A stretch of 64,000 nucleotides of DNA. It comes from Solanum dulcamara (taxonomy: Eukaryota; Streptophyta; Magnoliopsida; Solanales; Solanaceae). Location of the stretch: the NCBI RefSeq assembly GCF_947179165.1, contig NC_077240.1, forward strand, positions 79,806,001-79,870,000, given 5' to 3'. How positions within the stretch are numbered: the first letter of the stretch is position 1; each line of letters opens with the position of its first letter. A program made the translations under genes and the position numbers. The notes beneath the pieces were generated by a model. The model saw only the letters and a list, made by a program, of their open reading frames with translations, had not been told where the DNA came from and did not search any database. Below are positions 21,679 to 34,100 of this stretch, piece after piece.

Positions 21679-24338
21679 ATGGCTCCCGGAGGCAGCAATT
21701 ACCAGGATATTGGTGATTCCCGCAGTGCATATGCTGATTATGGTATTGCACCAGAAAGTGCTGAATTCAAAAACTCCCCTTTTAGAAAATCTGCAGCTGT
21801 TATCGGTGGGAAGCATGGAGCGGGATCTAATAGTGCTGTTCATGAGCTACTTGAATGCCCTGTTTGTATGAATCCAATGTATCCGCCAATTCACCAGGTA
21901 GGTTCTATGTCACTTAAATTGGAATGACAGATTTGCAATGAGAGTGATTTGAGACTCTTGACATATTCTGTTATTGTGGTACATGGTTGAGGAGATTTTG
22001 GTACTTGCAGTTGAAATTTGATAAGGATGCAAATAATATGTGATGGACTTTATAAATTTGCAAGTACAAATAAATTATTTAAGATGACCGAAAGGGTTGA
22101 AGAAAAATGCTACCATTTCTTCACAAGTTAGCAGTCCAATCTTGAAAGAATGTATTGGATAGTGAATGGTTTGATTTCTAAGAAAACGTTTTACTGCTAT
22201 ACTATCTCACCTAAGTTTGCTTTGAGCTGATGCAATCGTCTCTCCTTTAATTGGAGTTATGTTCAGCTTCCACATCATCTCATTGTGCTTTCTTTCAGAC
22301 AAATGACTACATAAATGGTTCTAATGAGTTTTTAGATTCAAGTGTCACATCTTAATGAAGTTGCAGCATAATATAATCAATTCGAGCTATTATAGGGAGA
22401 AAATGTCTGTTAGTCTGTTCAGTAGAGATGAAATAGTTCTCTCCCCATTCTTTGCAAAAAGGTTTTTGCAATATGCTGGACAGCTAGAGTACCTCAACTT
22501 TCTAGAAATAAGTTTTAGCCATTCCAATTTTTTGGTTTCCCACTGTTATGCTCTTCACACTCTACATATCCACTCCTAGGCATTGGCTGAGGGAATGAGT
22601 TGTTGTCTCCTTATATGGTCTAAGGATATCCTCACCTTTATGAGTTAACTTTTGGAATTACGTTAGGTTCCGATCCACTTCTTTTTATGGTAGTCAAGCA
22701 GGAAGATGTCTTGGGCCCGAGTCTCGTCATCATTATCAAAAGAAATTTTCACATGCTTTCCCAAGGAAAAAGACTAAACCTACATGTGAGGGGATTGTTG
22801 GTATTAAAGTAGGAAGCTATCGCGTGTCCACGTCTTATCAACATTGTTAAAGGAATTTCCATGTCCTTTGCGAAGAAAAAGAATCAAACTTGTACATCAA
22901 TTTTTTTTACTTAAATAGAAGTGTCACTTCTCTAACAATTTAAGCTTTTAGATAGGATCTGGCTTTGCATGTATTTGAGTTTTCCTTTTTTTTTGAAGTG
23001 CCACAAGTTACTCGCTGAAGGATCACACTCCTTGATATCTTTGACTGGTGCTTCAAAATCTTGAGCGAAGCAATTGGCCAGTTCTGTTTTCTTGTTTTCT
23101 ATGTTCATACTAGAGTAAGTCGCAAGATGCTAATTAAGTTTGTAATAATGTAAACTGGTAGCTGTTTATATTTGTAAGAATGCTGGAGGAGGAAAAAGTT
23201 TTCATTTGAGGAAAGAGGTCAAGTATAGTGGCTTTCAAGTTATTTGGGCATGGCGAGGGTTTACCATCTTTCTTCCTTGGAGTTTAAAAGTTCCTTTCTT
23301 TCCTTCAAATAAGTTGTATGGAGGAAAAAATGACGATTAAAGTCTATACTTCCGATCATTTGTTAACAATAAGAGTGTGCCTAGTTCCCTAAGGATAAAT
23401 GTCTCATGTTGTGGACAGTCAACTGTACAAACTGTATTAGAGAAAATAACATGAAAATGTGATACTTGTCATTGCTATTTAACGATAAGAGACCACCTAA
23501 TTTCTTGCAGGATAAACGTATTTATGGACTGTAGTACATAACCTGATGCACCTCTTTGTTATATGGCCTATGTAAAGGAATTACCTCTAGGGTAGTGTGT
23601 TATATGGCCTATCTACCTTTAATGTAATATTCATTGAATACTTCCTATTCTAGGGTAGTGTGTGGTAGTTTGGATAAAACAAATTGGAATGTTAGTCACT
23701 CGACCGTTGGCATACAGAGTGTTTTTGTGGCACAATCAAAAGAAAAAGATATTGATTCACCAATGCTCTTCAAAAAGAAAAAAGGGGATCCTTAATGGAT
23801 TCCAAAAATAAAAAAAGAAATTGGCCGACTGAACTTATGTTTTGTTTTTCTTCTTCCTTCTATTTTGTTAAGTTTGTGATCTTATTCTTCAAGTCATTAG
23901 AAGCATTCCTTGGACTTTTACTGAGCTTGTTGATCTTTTTCTTGTAAGTGTCCAAACGGCCACACGTTATGCGTGAAGTGCAAGTCAAAAGTACATGTAT
24001 GTCCAATTTGCCGCCATGAGCTTGGAAACATAAGATGTCTAGCACTGGAGAAAATTGCTGAGTCACTAGAATTGCCATGCCGATACCAAATTTATGGCTG
24101 TCAAGATATATTCACGTATCATACAAGGCTGCGACATGAGCAGAACTGCAGATTTCGACCATACAATTGCCCATATGCAGGATCTGAATGTGCTGTTACT
24201 GGTGATATTCAGTACCTTGTTGCACACCTAAAAGATGATCACAAGGTTGATATGCATGATGGGTGTACCTTCAATCATCGTTATGTCAAATCTAATCCTC
24301 AAGAAGTTGAGAATGCTACATGGATGTTGACGGTTAGT

Positions 24339-24373
<35 letters not shown>

Positions 24374-26454
24374 TACTTTTGTTCTGAGAGCTACAGGAAT
24401 GAAAGGATTGGACAGTGAGGTTGTTTTTACTACAATGCATAGACATCCTTTTTTTTTCATATACAGTTGCCCATTGTCATGAATGGAAATAACGTAATAT
24501 AGATTGATGGTCTAAACAGAGATTACACTCTGTAATAAGAATCTTTACTTCCAGATCTGAAAATTACCGTTAAAAATACCCATGATAATACTTATCCAAA
24601 AAAAGAATGTCTATAATGAGAGTTGAGAGGGTTAGTTGGATAGCTGTTTCCTTTGTATAGATGTGTGACTGACATCATCCCTCAAGTAGACATGCCAAAA
24701 TATATCTGGCGGTGTAAAAAAGATTCTTCAGCCGTTCCAGATGCCCTCAGTCTTAAGGAACGATATGTCCACTTGAGAATTTAGGTACAATGCAAGTGGG
24801 AGTTGTTAGAGGGTCTCGATCTCCAAACCGACATATGATCGTGGGATGTGTATATCATTATTATGTTTAAGTGGAAGCTCTAAAGACAGCAGAGATTTTT
24901 TTACAAGGTAAAAGGAAATAATTTTAAGGTGTTATTGTTTAAAAACTCAAAACAGTTTTGTTCTTTGATTACGACCAAACTCATTTTAAATGTTTTGAAT
25001 TATTGAATATATTGACTTATAATACTTCTCATGTAACTTTTAAATGTATAAATCTTATTTAAAAAAATACTTGAAGAATTTGCTCAAATTCACACCGAGA
25101 AGTAGTTGCTTCAACCTTCATCCTCTGAGCCCATTCACTTAAATTGGGACAGAGGGAGTAATAATCAATTTCTTCCAAGTTTCCTTCTCATCTTCATTTA
25201 GTCCCCACAATTTTACAGCTTTCTTACCAGTAATATTAGCATTAATCTCATAATTTCTTTTTGTGCTCCGGTTATCACATTATTTCGCTGTTGTTACTAC
25301 TCCCATGTCTATATTCCCTTTCTTCAAACTGATTGGAAATGTTTTATATAAGCCGAGGGTCTAACAAAAACAATCTCTCTATCTATATAAGGTAGGAGTA
25401 AGATCTGCATATACTCTACCCTCCCGGCCTCCCCAAACCCCACTTGTGGGGTTACACTAATGGCTGTTTCTGTTTTTTTTTATCTTTAAAGTTTGATCTT
25501 GGCCTCCTTTTAGATATTTCGAGGAAAATATGCTACTATTAACCTTCTCAACAAAAAGGAAAAAGAAAAAGGGCGACATTATTAACTACTCCCTCCGTTT
25601 CAATTTGTTTGTCTTACTTTTCTTTTTAGACTATTTTACAAATAATGCCCCTCTCCCCTTTTGACAACTCTTTAATTCCAATTTTCCACATGACATATTT
25701 ATGGTCACAAGATTAAAGGGCATTTTGGAACATTTTATATATCTTTATTTTAAGACCACAAGATTCAAATTTCTTCTTTGCTTTCTTAAAACTCTTGTGT
25801 CAAGTCAAAAACCAAACTAACAAATCTCAAACACATGGAGTAGTTTTCTTCATCCAATTGTAGAAGTGATGCATTCATTTTGTTATTCATCGTCATGTTT
25901 GCATTTTAGCTACTGCTAGGAGGCTCACACTTTTCTGGTTGTAAATGAAGGCAGACAAGAGCCTGATCAATTTTGTTGTTCGCTTTACCAATTTAATTTC
26001 TGACTAGCATTTAGCCATGATAAATGAGCGTCTTTTTTGTTATTTTACGCATTGTTCCAATTTCCAACTGCAATGTGCTTGCTTGAAAAGGTCATGTTTG
26101 TAATAGTTCTTTTGCTGTTTTCTGGAATAGGTTTTCAACTGTTTCGGTCACCAGTTCTGTCTGCACTTTGAGGCTTTCAACCTTGGATTGGCACCGGTAT
26201 ACATGGCTTTCCTTCGTTTTATGGGCGATGATGATGATGCAAAAAGATTTAGTTATAGTCTTGAAGTAGGTGGATTTGGCAGAAAGTTAACATGGCAAGG
26301 AGTACCGAGGAGCATCCGTGATAGTCATAAAACTGTCCGAGACAGTTTAGACGGGCTGATTATTCAAAGGAGCATGGCACTCTTCTTCTCTGGTGGTGAC
26401 AGGAAGGAGCTGAAGCTAAAGGTAGCTGGGCGTATTTGGCGAGAGCCATTGTAA
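21679..26454 (+). CDS. SINA/SINAT-type RING E3 ubiquitin ligase
   Basis: Three coding exons, 21679-21897, 23949-24332 and 26131-26454, give 308 residues, within the usual SINAT range. The RING finger starts CPVCMNPMYPPIHQ (C60, C63), is split by intron 1 exactly after HQ, and continues CPNGHTLCVKC and CPIC (C74, H78, C81, C84, C91, C94). The SIAH-type zinc fingers follow (CRYQIYGC, HEQNCRFRPYNCPY, HLKDDHKVDMHDGC). The substrate-binding TRAF-like domain begins at VFNCFGHQFCLHFE and ends at IWREPL. SINAT proteins dimerise and ubiquitinate targets for proteasomal or vacuolar turnover; which paralogue this is cannot be settled here. A likely untranslated exon, 21595-21678, precedes the ATG. A TC microsatellite lies just inside intron 2. 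Confidence 0.93.
22570..22880 (+). repeat. Degraded LTR-like dispersed repeat in SINAT intron
   Basis: GGCATTGGCTGAGGGAATGA, TCCTTATATGGTC and TGAGTTAACTTTTGGAATTA resemble the element at 56703-56970 (TAGTCGAGGGAC, TTTATATGGACT, GAGCTAACTTTTGGGGTTA). From 22690 a second pair of phrases is itself duplicated (AGGAAGATGTC and AGGAAGCTATC, each with AAGGAAAAAGA-like text about 80 bases later). It is probably an old LTR or TRIM remnant; the family is not determined. Confidence 0.35.
24333..24370 (+). repeat. TC microsatellite just inside a splice donor
   Basis: GTTAGTTC followed by roughly 13 TC units and a T9 run begins at the 5' end of SINAT intron 2 (donor at 24333). Length variation here could touch donor recognition; that is inference. 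Confidence 0.85.
25352..25465 (+). mobile_element. TS-type SINE tail in SINAT intron 2
   Basis: It reads GCCGAGGGTCTAACAAAAAC, then GGTAGGAGTAAGATCTGC, then CCCCACTTGTGGGGTTACAC. The TTG tail is lost or shortened. + orientation. Confidence 0.75.
25590..25840. mobile_element. Stowaway-like MITE
   Basis: The left end is CTCCCTCCGTTTCAATTTGT and the right end is CAAATCTCAAACACATGGAG. Both are flanked by TA (25588-25589 and 25841-25842), the TA target duplication of Tc1/mariner-derived Stowaway elements. The right repeat has diverged. About 251 bases, no ORF. Confidence 0.75.
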
Positions 26455-26789
26455 ACTAGATATATGCATCTTTCATCGCGGGGATGCCCAGAAAGTATAG
26501 TTAGTAGTTATTGCTAAATTGGTTGGTGGCTTAATTTTTTGCATTTCTTGTAAATGGTTCTATACAGTATCTGGTTTTTGGATCGATCGTATCGATTGTA
26601 GTTTAGCTCAACTGTGGATCATGTATCTAAAGTTGTGAGGCATTTAAAGCTTTTTCTTGACCAGCCATATGAGAATTTATCTGGTTAGTCTCTTTCTGTA
26701 TGTGTTCTCTCTTGGCATTTTGTTTCTTTATGTAGTCCCTCAAATTGTTTCTTTATATTCAGTAGTCATTTTTCTATAGGAAGGAAACT

Positions 26790-27430
26790 ACAGAGTTGTG
26801 ATCCTGATTAGATAGTTGCAGTCTTCTCGTCTTTCTAGTTGCAGTCTTCTCGTCTTTCTAGTTAGCTTGGGGCACTATTAGGGTAGGCTAATCAATAAAG
26901 GTCGGAATTGTGATCTTGATCAGATAGTTGCATCCTTCTGGTCTCTCTTAATTGGCTTGGGGCAATATTAAGGGCAGGCTGACCAACAAAGGTCGGAATT
27001 GTGGTCTTGATTAGATAGTTGCTGTATTTTTTCCACCACCTTTATTAAGCTTGGGGCATATTAAGGGCAAGCTGACCAACAAAGGTCAGATTTTTTATCC
27101 TGATTAGATAGTTGCATTCTTCTCGTCTCTCTTATTTGACTTGAGGCACTATTAGGGTAGGTTGATGAACAAAGGTCAGAACTGTGATCTTGATTAGATG
27201 GTTGCATTCTTCTCGTCTCTATTATTTGTTTTGAGGCACTATTAAGACAGGCTGGTCAACAAAGGTCAAAACGGTGATCCTGGTTAAATCGTTGGATTTT
27301 CTGATCTCTTTATTTAATTTGGAGCACAATTAGGATAGACTGACCAATAAAGATTAGATTGTGATCCTGATTATATCGTTGCACTTTTTTTTGTCTTTCT
27401 TATTTGATTTGGGGAACTATTAGGGCAATT
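26790..27430 (+). repeat. ~90-base tandem array downstream of SINAT
   Basis: The phrase TGTGATC(C/T)TGATTAGATAGTTGCA recurs near 26798, 26910, 27002, 27098, 27187, 27274 and 27362, about seven units. Each unit then has TCTTCTCGTCTCTCTTATTTG, CTTGGGGCACTATTAGGG and GACCAACAAAGGTC. A smaller 24-base doubling (AGTTGCAGTCTTCTCGTCTT) sits in the first unit at 26816-26863. Confidence 0.85.
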
Positions 27431-27784
27431 TGACCAAGGGGAACGAACCCCCAACATGAGCGTCTTAGGCACTTGTGAGTTGTGACACATGTATTTACAT
27501 ACAATAAATGTACTTTATCACCTCACACTTGATTAAGGGTAAAAGCTTAACCATACTCGAAATTTATAACAATTCAATAAAAGCAAGACACATGTAATCA
27601 AATACACATGTATCACTATTAGTACTAATATAGAGGTATTCTCGTATTAATAAAAATAAATTAACCATGATACACTAATATAAGCATTAGGCGTAGATAA
27701 AGTTTTATCGTGTAAAAGGTGATATTTTATTGGGTTTTTTCCACTTATATGCTTTCAAAAAAGAATGAAAAGAATAATAAGATA

Positions 27785-30280
27785 ATGAATTTTTTGGTGA
27801 TACGATATTCAGTTAATTTTTTTGCGGATTCTTTACGGATTCATCTTTAATGAAGAATTTCTAATGGATCACCATTATCCACGCGACTTCTTTTAGCATT
27901 TAGAAGTTACTCAATAGGAATCAAGCGATTTTCTAATTTTTTGTGTTTGTTAGTCCATTATTTTTTTGATGATATGACATCCGATCAATTTTTTTGAAAA
28001 AACCTTACAAACAATCCATAATGACCCCGAGAAGAATTCCTATACGCTCGTCATGATCCACACGACTTCTTTTAGCATTTAGGAGCCAATTAACAATAAT
28101 CATGAATTTTTTTCAGTTTTCCGTGTGTGTTATAACTCTTGATTTTTTTTTTAGTGATATGACATCTAGTCAATTTTTTTTATAGAACCATCCGTAATGA
28201 CTTGGGAAAGAATTTTCATAGGCTCTCCATGATCCACACGACTTCTTTTAACATCAAGTGGTCACTCAATAGCAATTAGACGATTTTTTCATTTTTTCAT
28301 GCGTGTTAGTCCATGAATTTTTTTGGTGATTTGGCATCCGATCATTTTTTTTCAAAACCTTTATAGAACCATCTAAATAACCTAGGAAATAATTCCTATA
28401 AGCTCGCCATGATCCACGCAACTTCTTTTATCATTTGGGGGTCACTCAAGAGAAATTATGTAATTTTTCTTAATTTTTATTGTGGTTAGCCTATGAATTT
28501 CTTGGTGATACAATATCCGATCAATATTTTTGTAAAACCTTTATAGAACCAACTATAATGACCTGGAAAAGAATTCCTATATGTTTGCCAAGATCCAAGC
28601 GACTTCTTTTCACATTTAGTGGCTACTCAATAGAAATTAAGTGATTTTTTATATTTTTTTTGTGTGTTAGCTCATAAATTTTTTAGTTATATGAAATCTA
28701 GTCAATTATTTTTGCAAAACCTTTACAGAACCATCCATAATGACTTGGAGAAGAATTTCTATAGGCTATCCATAATCCACACAACTTTTTTAGTTTTGGG
28801 GGGCCACTCAACAAGAATTATGTGATTTTTTCAATTTTTCGTGTATGTTAACCCATTAATATTTTGATAATTTGGCATCCGGTCAATTTTTTTGCAAAAT
28901 CTTTATAGAACCATCCGTAATGACCTGAAAATAATTCCTATAGGCTCGCCAGTCCACGTGACTTCTTTTATAGTTTAAGCCCACTCAACATGAATTAGAC
29001 TAGTTTCTAAGTGTTCCTGTGTGTTAGCTTATTAACTTTTTCAGATATGACTTTGGTCAATTATTTTGCTAAACATTTACAAAACAATCTTTAATGACCT
29101 AGGGAAGAATTTATATAGGCTCTCCATCATCCACGCGACTTCTTTTAACATTTAAGGGGGTCATTTAATAGAAATTAGGCAGTTGTCTTAATTGATACAA
29201 CATTCGGTCAATGTTTTTGCAAATCCTTTACAGAATCATCCATAATAACCTGAAAAGAATTCATATGGGCTCATCATGATCCACACGACTTCTTTTCACA
29301 TTTAAGGATCACTCAATAAGAATTAGACAATTTTCTTCTTTTTCATGTGTGTTAGCTCATGATTTTTTTGATTATATGACATCCGGTCAATTTTTTTACA
29401 AAACCTTTACAGAACTATCTGTAATGATCTGGGGAAGAATTCCTATAGGCTTTCCATAATCCACGTAACTTATTTTGGTATATAGGGTTACCCAATAGGA
29501 ATTAGGCGATTTTTTTAGTTTTTCGTGTGTGTTAGTTCATTAATTTTTTTGTGATATGACAGCCGGTCAATTTTTTTGCAAAACTTTTTACAATATAATT
29601 TGTAATGACCTGGAAAATAATTTCTATAGGTTCGCCATGATCCACATGACTTCTTTTAGTATGTAGAGGCCACTTAACAGAAATTAGACGATTTTCTCAG
29701 TTTTTCGTGTGTGTTAGCCCATGATTTTTTTGGTAATTTAGCATCTGGTAATTATTTTTTTTGCAAAACCTTTATAGAACCATCTGTAATGACCTGGGAA
29801 TGATTCCTATAGGCTCGCCATGATCCACGCGACTTCTTTTAACATTTAGGGGTCACTCAACAGGAATTAAACGAGTTTCTCAGTTTTTCATGTATGTTAG
29901 CTTATGAATTTTTTGGTGATATGACATCCTTTTAATTTTTTTTGCTAAACTTTACAGAATCATCCTTAATGATTTAGGGAAGAATTCTTATAGGCTCGCC
30001 ATGATACACGCGACTTCTTCTAACGTTTAAGGGGGTATTCAATAGAAATTAAACAATTTTCTTAATTTTTTGTTTGTGTTAGCCCATAAACTTTTTGAGT
30101 GATATGACATCCAAACAAATTTTTTGCATAACCTTTACAGAATCCTCTATAATAATCTGGGGAGAATTTCTATAAACTCACCATGATCCATACGACTTTT
30201 TTTTAGCATTTAAGAGTTATTCAATAGCAATTAAACATTTTTTTCAATTTTTCATGCGTATTACTCTCTTATTATTAGTG
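27785..30280 (+). repeat. Satellite-like array, 14 monomers of about 180 bases
   Basis: A core reading CCATGATCCACGCGACTTCT recurs, with changes, at about 27885, 28065, 28241, 28421, 28601, 28781, 28960, 29137, 29287, 29467, 29648, 29830, 30010 and 30193. Spacing is 176-183 bases except one 150-base step (29137 to 29287). Other constant parts are TGATATGACATCCGGTCAAT, CTTTACAGAACCATC, GAATTCCTATAGGCTCGCC, GTCACTCAATAGGAATTAG and CGTGTGTGTTAGCCCATGA. Monomers differ by point changes and short indels. No coding capacity. Confidence 0.95.
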
Positions 30281-31140
30281 TTCATTATTTCAATCGTGCG
30301 AATTGAATTTAGGAACATATTTAAGAATTTTGACATTATTATGGCTCATTTTATATAGTTATTTTTTTTTGGTTAATATAATATATTATTTAATTATATT
30401 AGAGTCATATTATCCTATTAAATGTGATTTAATAATCAAAAAATTAAATCAAATCATTAGTTGAGCAGGAATATCATTAATGAATTTCTCAAATTTAAAA
30501 TCCTTTAATTTTTTTCTTCTCAATCGTGCTCATCACAAAAAATTTGCCTAATGTAATTTATCTTTTTTCCAAAAAAAAAAAAAAAAAAAGAGAGGAAAAT
30601 TAAAACTTTCAATAAAACACGCTCTCGATTTGAATTCTGAATATGAAAAATCCTTATTAGAAAATGGTTCTCTCTAAATGGGCCCTACACAGATCGAATT
30701 CAAAATAGTCGAACTCCAATACGAATAAAAAAATAAATACAATTTCAAATATATATAATAAATTAATTAGTTTACAACAAATATAATCATATTTTATTTA
30801 CATAAAAAATAACTAAAATCATAGAAAATATACGGTGATTATACATTGACTATACAATATAAATTACTTATACATGAATTATATACTGAATATACATTAT
30901 GAGACACTCAAAAACTAAATATAGATTGACTATATATAAAATATACATTGACTATATATGCCTATATAATAAATAATTATTTTTTCGATAATTATTTTTA
31001 TGGAAAGGCAATGCCTAATTATCTCTAGAAAATATTCAATGAAACCTAGCTAGTTTAGACTGTCCAAAGACAACAAATTCCTTAATCCTCTAAAGCCTCT
31101 GAAAGCTCTTCACAACAACTTTAGATTAACAGAAAGAACA
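30281..31140. other. AT-rich flank and upstream region of the YqeH-like GTPase gene
   Basis: It contains a poly-A run (about 30570-30588), then a patch with repeated TATACATTGACTATA-like phrases (30840-30970). No gene seen. The last ~120 bases are less repetitive and probably hold the leader of the next gene. Confidence 0.4.
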
Positions 31141-34100
31141 ATGATAATCAGATCACTTTCTCCATCAAAGCTGAAGAAATTGCTTCTCCCACTTACTCTC
31201 TCAGCATATACACATAAAAATCATATACTCAACTCTTTTCCTTCAATTCTTGAAAATGTTTATACCCAAAACCCTGCTAAAACCCTTGTCCCACCATTCT
31301 TGTTCAGCTTCAGAAACTTATCTACACCTTCAAAAATCCAATCTTTATCAGTTTCTAGAGATGGGAATTTTGAGGAATCCATTTCTGATGTTGTTTGCCC
31401 TGGTTGTGGTGTCAAAATGCAAGATTCTGACCAAAAACAACCAGGGTATTTCATCAAGCCTTGTGTCAAAACCCCAAATTATAAAACACCCATTAACAAG
31501 AATCCAATTGTTGATGAGCAAGAAATATCATTTTCTCTCAAAAGGGGTTTGCTTAATGAGGTTGTAGAACATGAAAATCAAGAAAATGTTGAAAACCCAG
31601 TTCAGAAAGCTGAAAAGCCAGTTGTTTGTGCTAGGTGTCATAGTTTGAGGCATTATGGGAAGGTTAAGCATCCGAGTGTGGAGAATTTATTGCCTGATTT
31701 CGATTTTGATCACACTGTTGGGAGGAGGTTGATGTCGAGTAGTGGGGCGAGAGCTGTTGTTTTGATGGTGGTTGACGCATCTGATTTCGATGGATCGTTT
31801 CCCAGAAAAGTAGCTCAGTTAGTTTCTAGGGCAATTGAAGAGAATTCGCGGGCGTGGAAGGAGGGGAAATCTGGGAATGTACCTAGAATGGTATTAGTAG
31901 TTACAAAGATTGATCTTTTACCTAGCTCATTGTCACCTACTAGGCTTGAACATTGGGTCAGGACACGGGCAAGAGAGGGTGGGGCGATTAAGTTGACGAG
32001 TGTACATATGGTTAGTGCAGTGAGGGATTGGGGAGTAAAGAATTTGGTTGATGATGTAGTGGGACTGGCCGGGCCAAGAGGGCATATTTGGGCAGTAGGA
32101 GCACAAAATGCTGGAAAGAGCACATTGATCAATGCAATAGGAAAGTGTTCTGGTGGTAATATAAGTCATTTAACAGAAGCACCGGTGCTGGGGACTACAT
32201 TGGGGATACTGAGGGTAGAAGGGGTGCTTCCAAGGAATGCCAAGTTGTTTGATACTCCAGGGCTTTTACATCCGCATCAGATTTCAACAAGGTTGACTAG
32301 GGAAGAGCAGAAGCTAGTTCATATAAGTAAAGAGTTGAAGCCAAGGACATATAGAATCAAGGTTCATAATTCTACTCTAGGCTGCGTAAAAAATGTGTTA
32401 TTTTACTGCAAAGCTTTCTTTCTATTGCACTTCACTTTCAATTTTGAGTGTTGTTGACTTAGTTCATCTTCTTTCGGAGAAATCAAACTATTATCATACA
32501 AGTATGAAAGAGGAATTTGGATCTTATCACTTAAAATCCTTTATTTTTCCATAACCGTAGTGTCTGGGCCTGAATTTGCACACCTCAGCTAGTTCCACGG
32601 GATACTTACCACCTCCCACCAGAAACATATACCAGGTTGCCTTGTCCACCACGGCTAGGACAAATGGGAAGAAATCACCTAGTGTTTATTCGTCTCTATT
32701 GGATTTGAATCTGATACCTTTTCTTTGAATAGTTCTTACAAGTTACAAGGTGAATACAAATATTGAAATTTTACTGAGTCCATCTCGTTATAACCATCTT
32801 AGTCTTATCCAATCTTTGCACTGATTGTTAATAGATAACCAAAAGTTAATAAAGGAAGCAACTTTTGTATGATTCATTATTTCTTTCTCATTTTTTAGGT
32901 GCTATACTGGCTTAAGTTCTCCCCAGTGTAGTGCTTATCGTTGCTTATAATATGTAAAAATCAACTATCTATGATGCCCTTATGATTGTTTTTACCGAAT
33001 TTACTTACCTAACAAAAGTGTGTTTATTTTTCTCCATTTTTAAAAAGGTTTTGGTCAACTGAAATGTTTTTTTTTGGAGATTCAGAGCATTAAAAAAAAA
33101 TCTAATAGCAAGGTATGCCCAGGGAAAATATTACCAGAGATTAGATTATTAACCTGTAAAAATGCTTGTGGAGATGTCACCGTTTTGGTCTGCTTGTATC
33201 GTCTTAGATGCAGGATCTAAATATGAAATACAACCTAAATTTGTCATTTCATTGCACCATCCTCCATCAGATATGTCTGCCTATGCTTATGCTTGAACTT
33301 CACTTGAAGAACCTGCTTTCTCTAGTTTAGTTTGCGTCATTCACTTTGAAATCTCATGATTTCATTATTTGCTGTGGACAGGTAGGATATTCAGTTCATA
33401 TAGGTGGGCTGATGCGATTGGATGTGGAAGAATTATCTGTTGATTCTGTGTATGTTACAGTTTGGGCATCTCCGCTCATTCCACTTCATATGGGGAGGAC
33501 AGAGAATGTCAGCACAATGCTGGAAGAACATTTTGGGCGTCAGCTGCAGGTACTATTTGCTTTAGGAATTGGATGTTGTCTTTCTTTCTTTCTAATTTCA
33601 AATCTTAATTTTTAACAAGTTCCTTCTGTCTGAAGTTTATGATATTGCACTTTCTATTGTTTTATTTGCCCGTAGTTCAGTGCCACTGAATAGCAGTATT
33701 GGATGGGAGTGTTGTAGGAAAGTGGGTGTTTTGAGTTTTAAGTAAAAAGTAATAAAGTATAACAGTCTGATGCTATGTTTGGAACTGTGTGGGGCTCTTG
33801 ACTGAGAGGATTAAATAAATGCTCTTTTGTAATAGAAATGTTAGGTACTGGAACATCCCCACGCCGGGAATTAAGGGTGTCAACAGTCTTAGAGCATCCT
33901 TCAAGTTTCTCATCTACAAAACTGATGCTTGTTTGGAACTGTGGGGCAATAAGAAGTGCTATCGGATATGGCATTTCCATGATCAAATAATGTACGATTC
34001 TGGTTGTTGCCTCCAAGTCTTTTGCTCCTATTAAGCCCAGCCTTAGTAGAAGTGGGTAGCAGCACTGGGTGAATGGTCTATCTACCTAAACGCACTCCTG

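Noticed and set aside
31141..32457. The GTPase gene as a single-exon 438-residue protein
   Set aside because: Beyond 32361 the frame reads intron sequence; splicing at AAG|GTTCAT joins to the conserved remainder at 33382 in frame.
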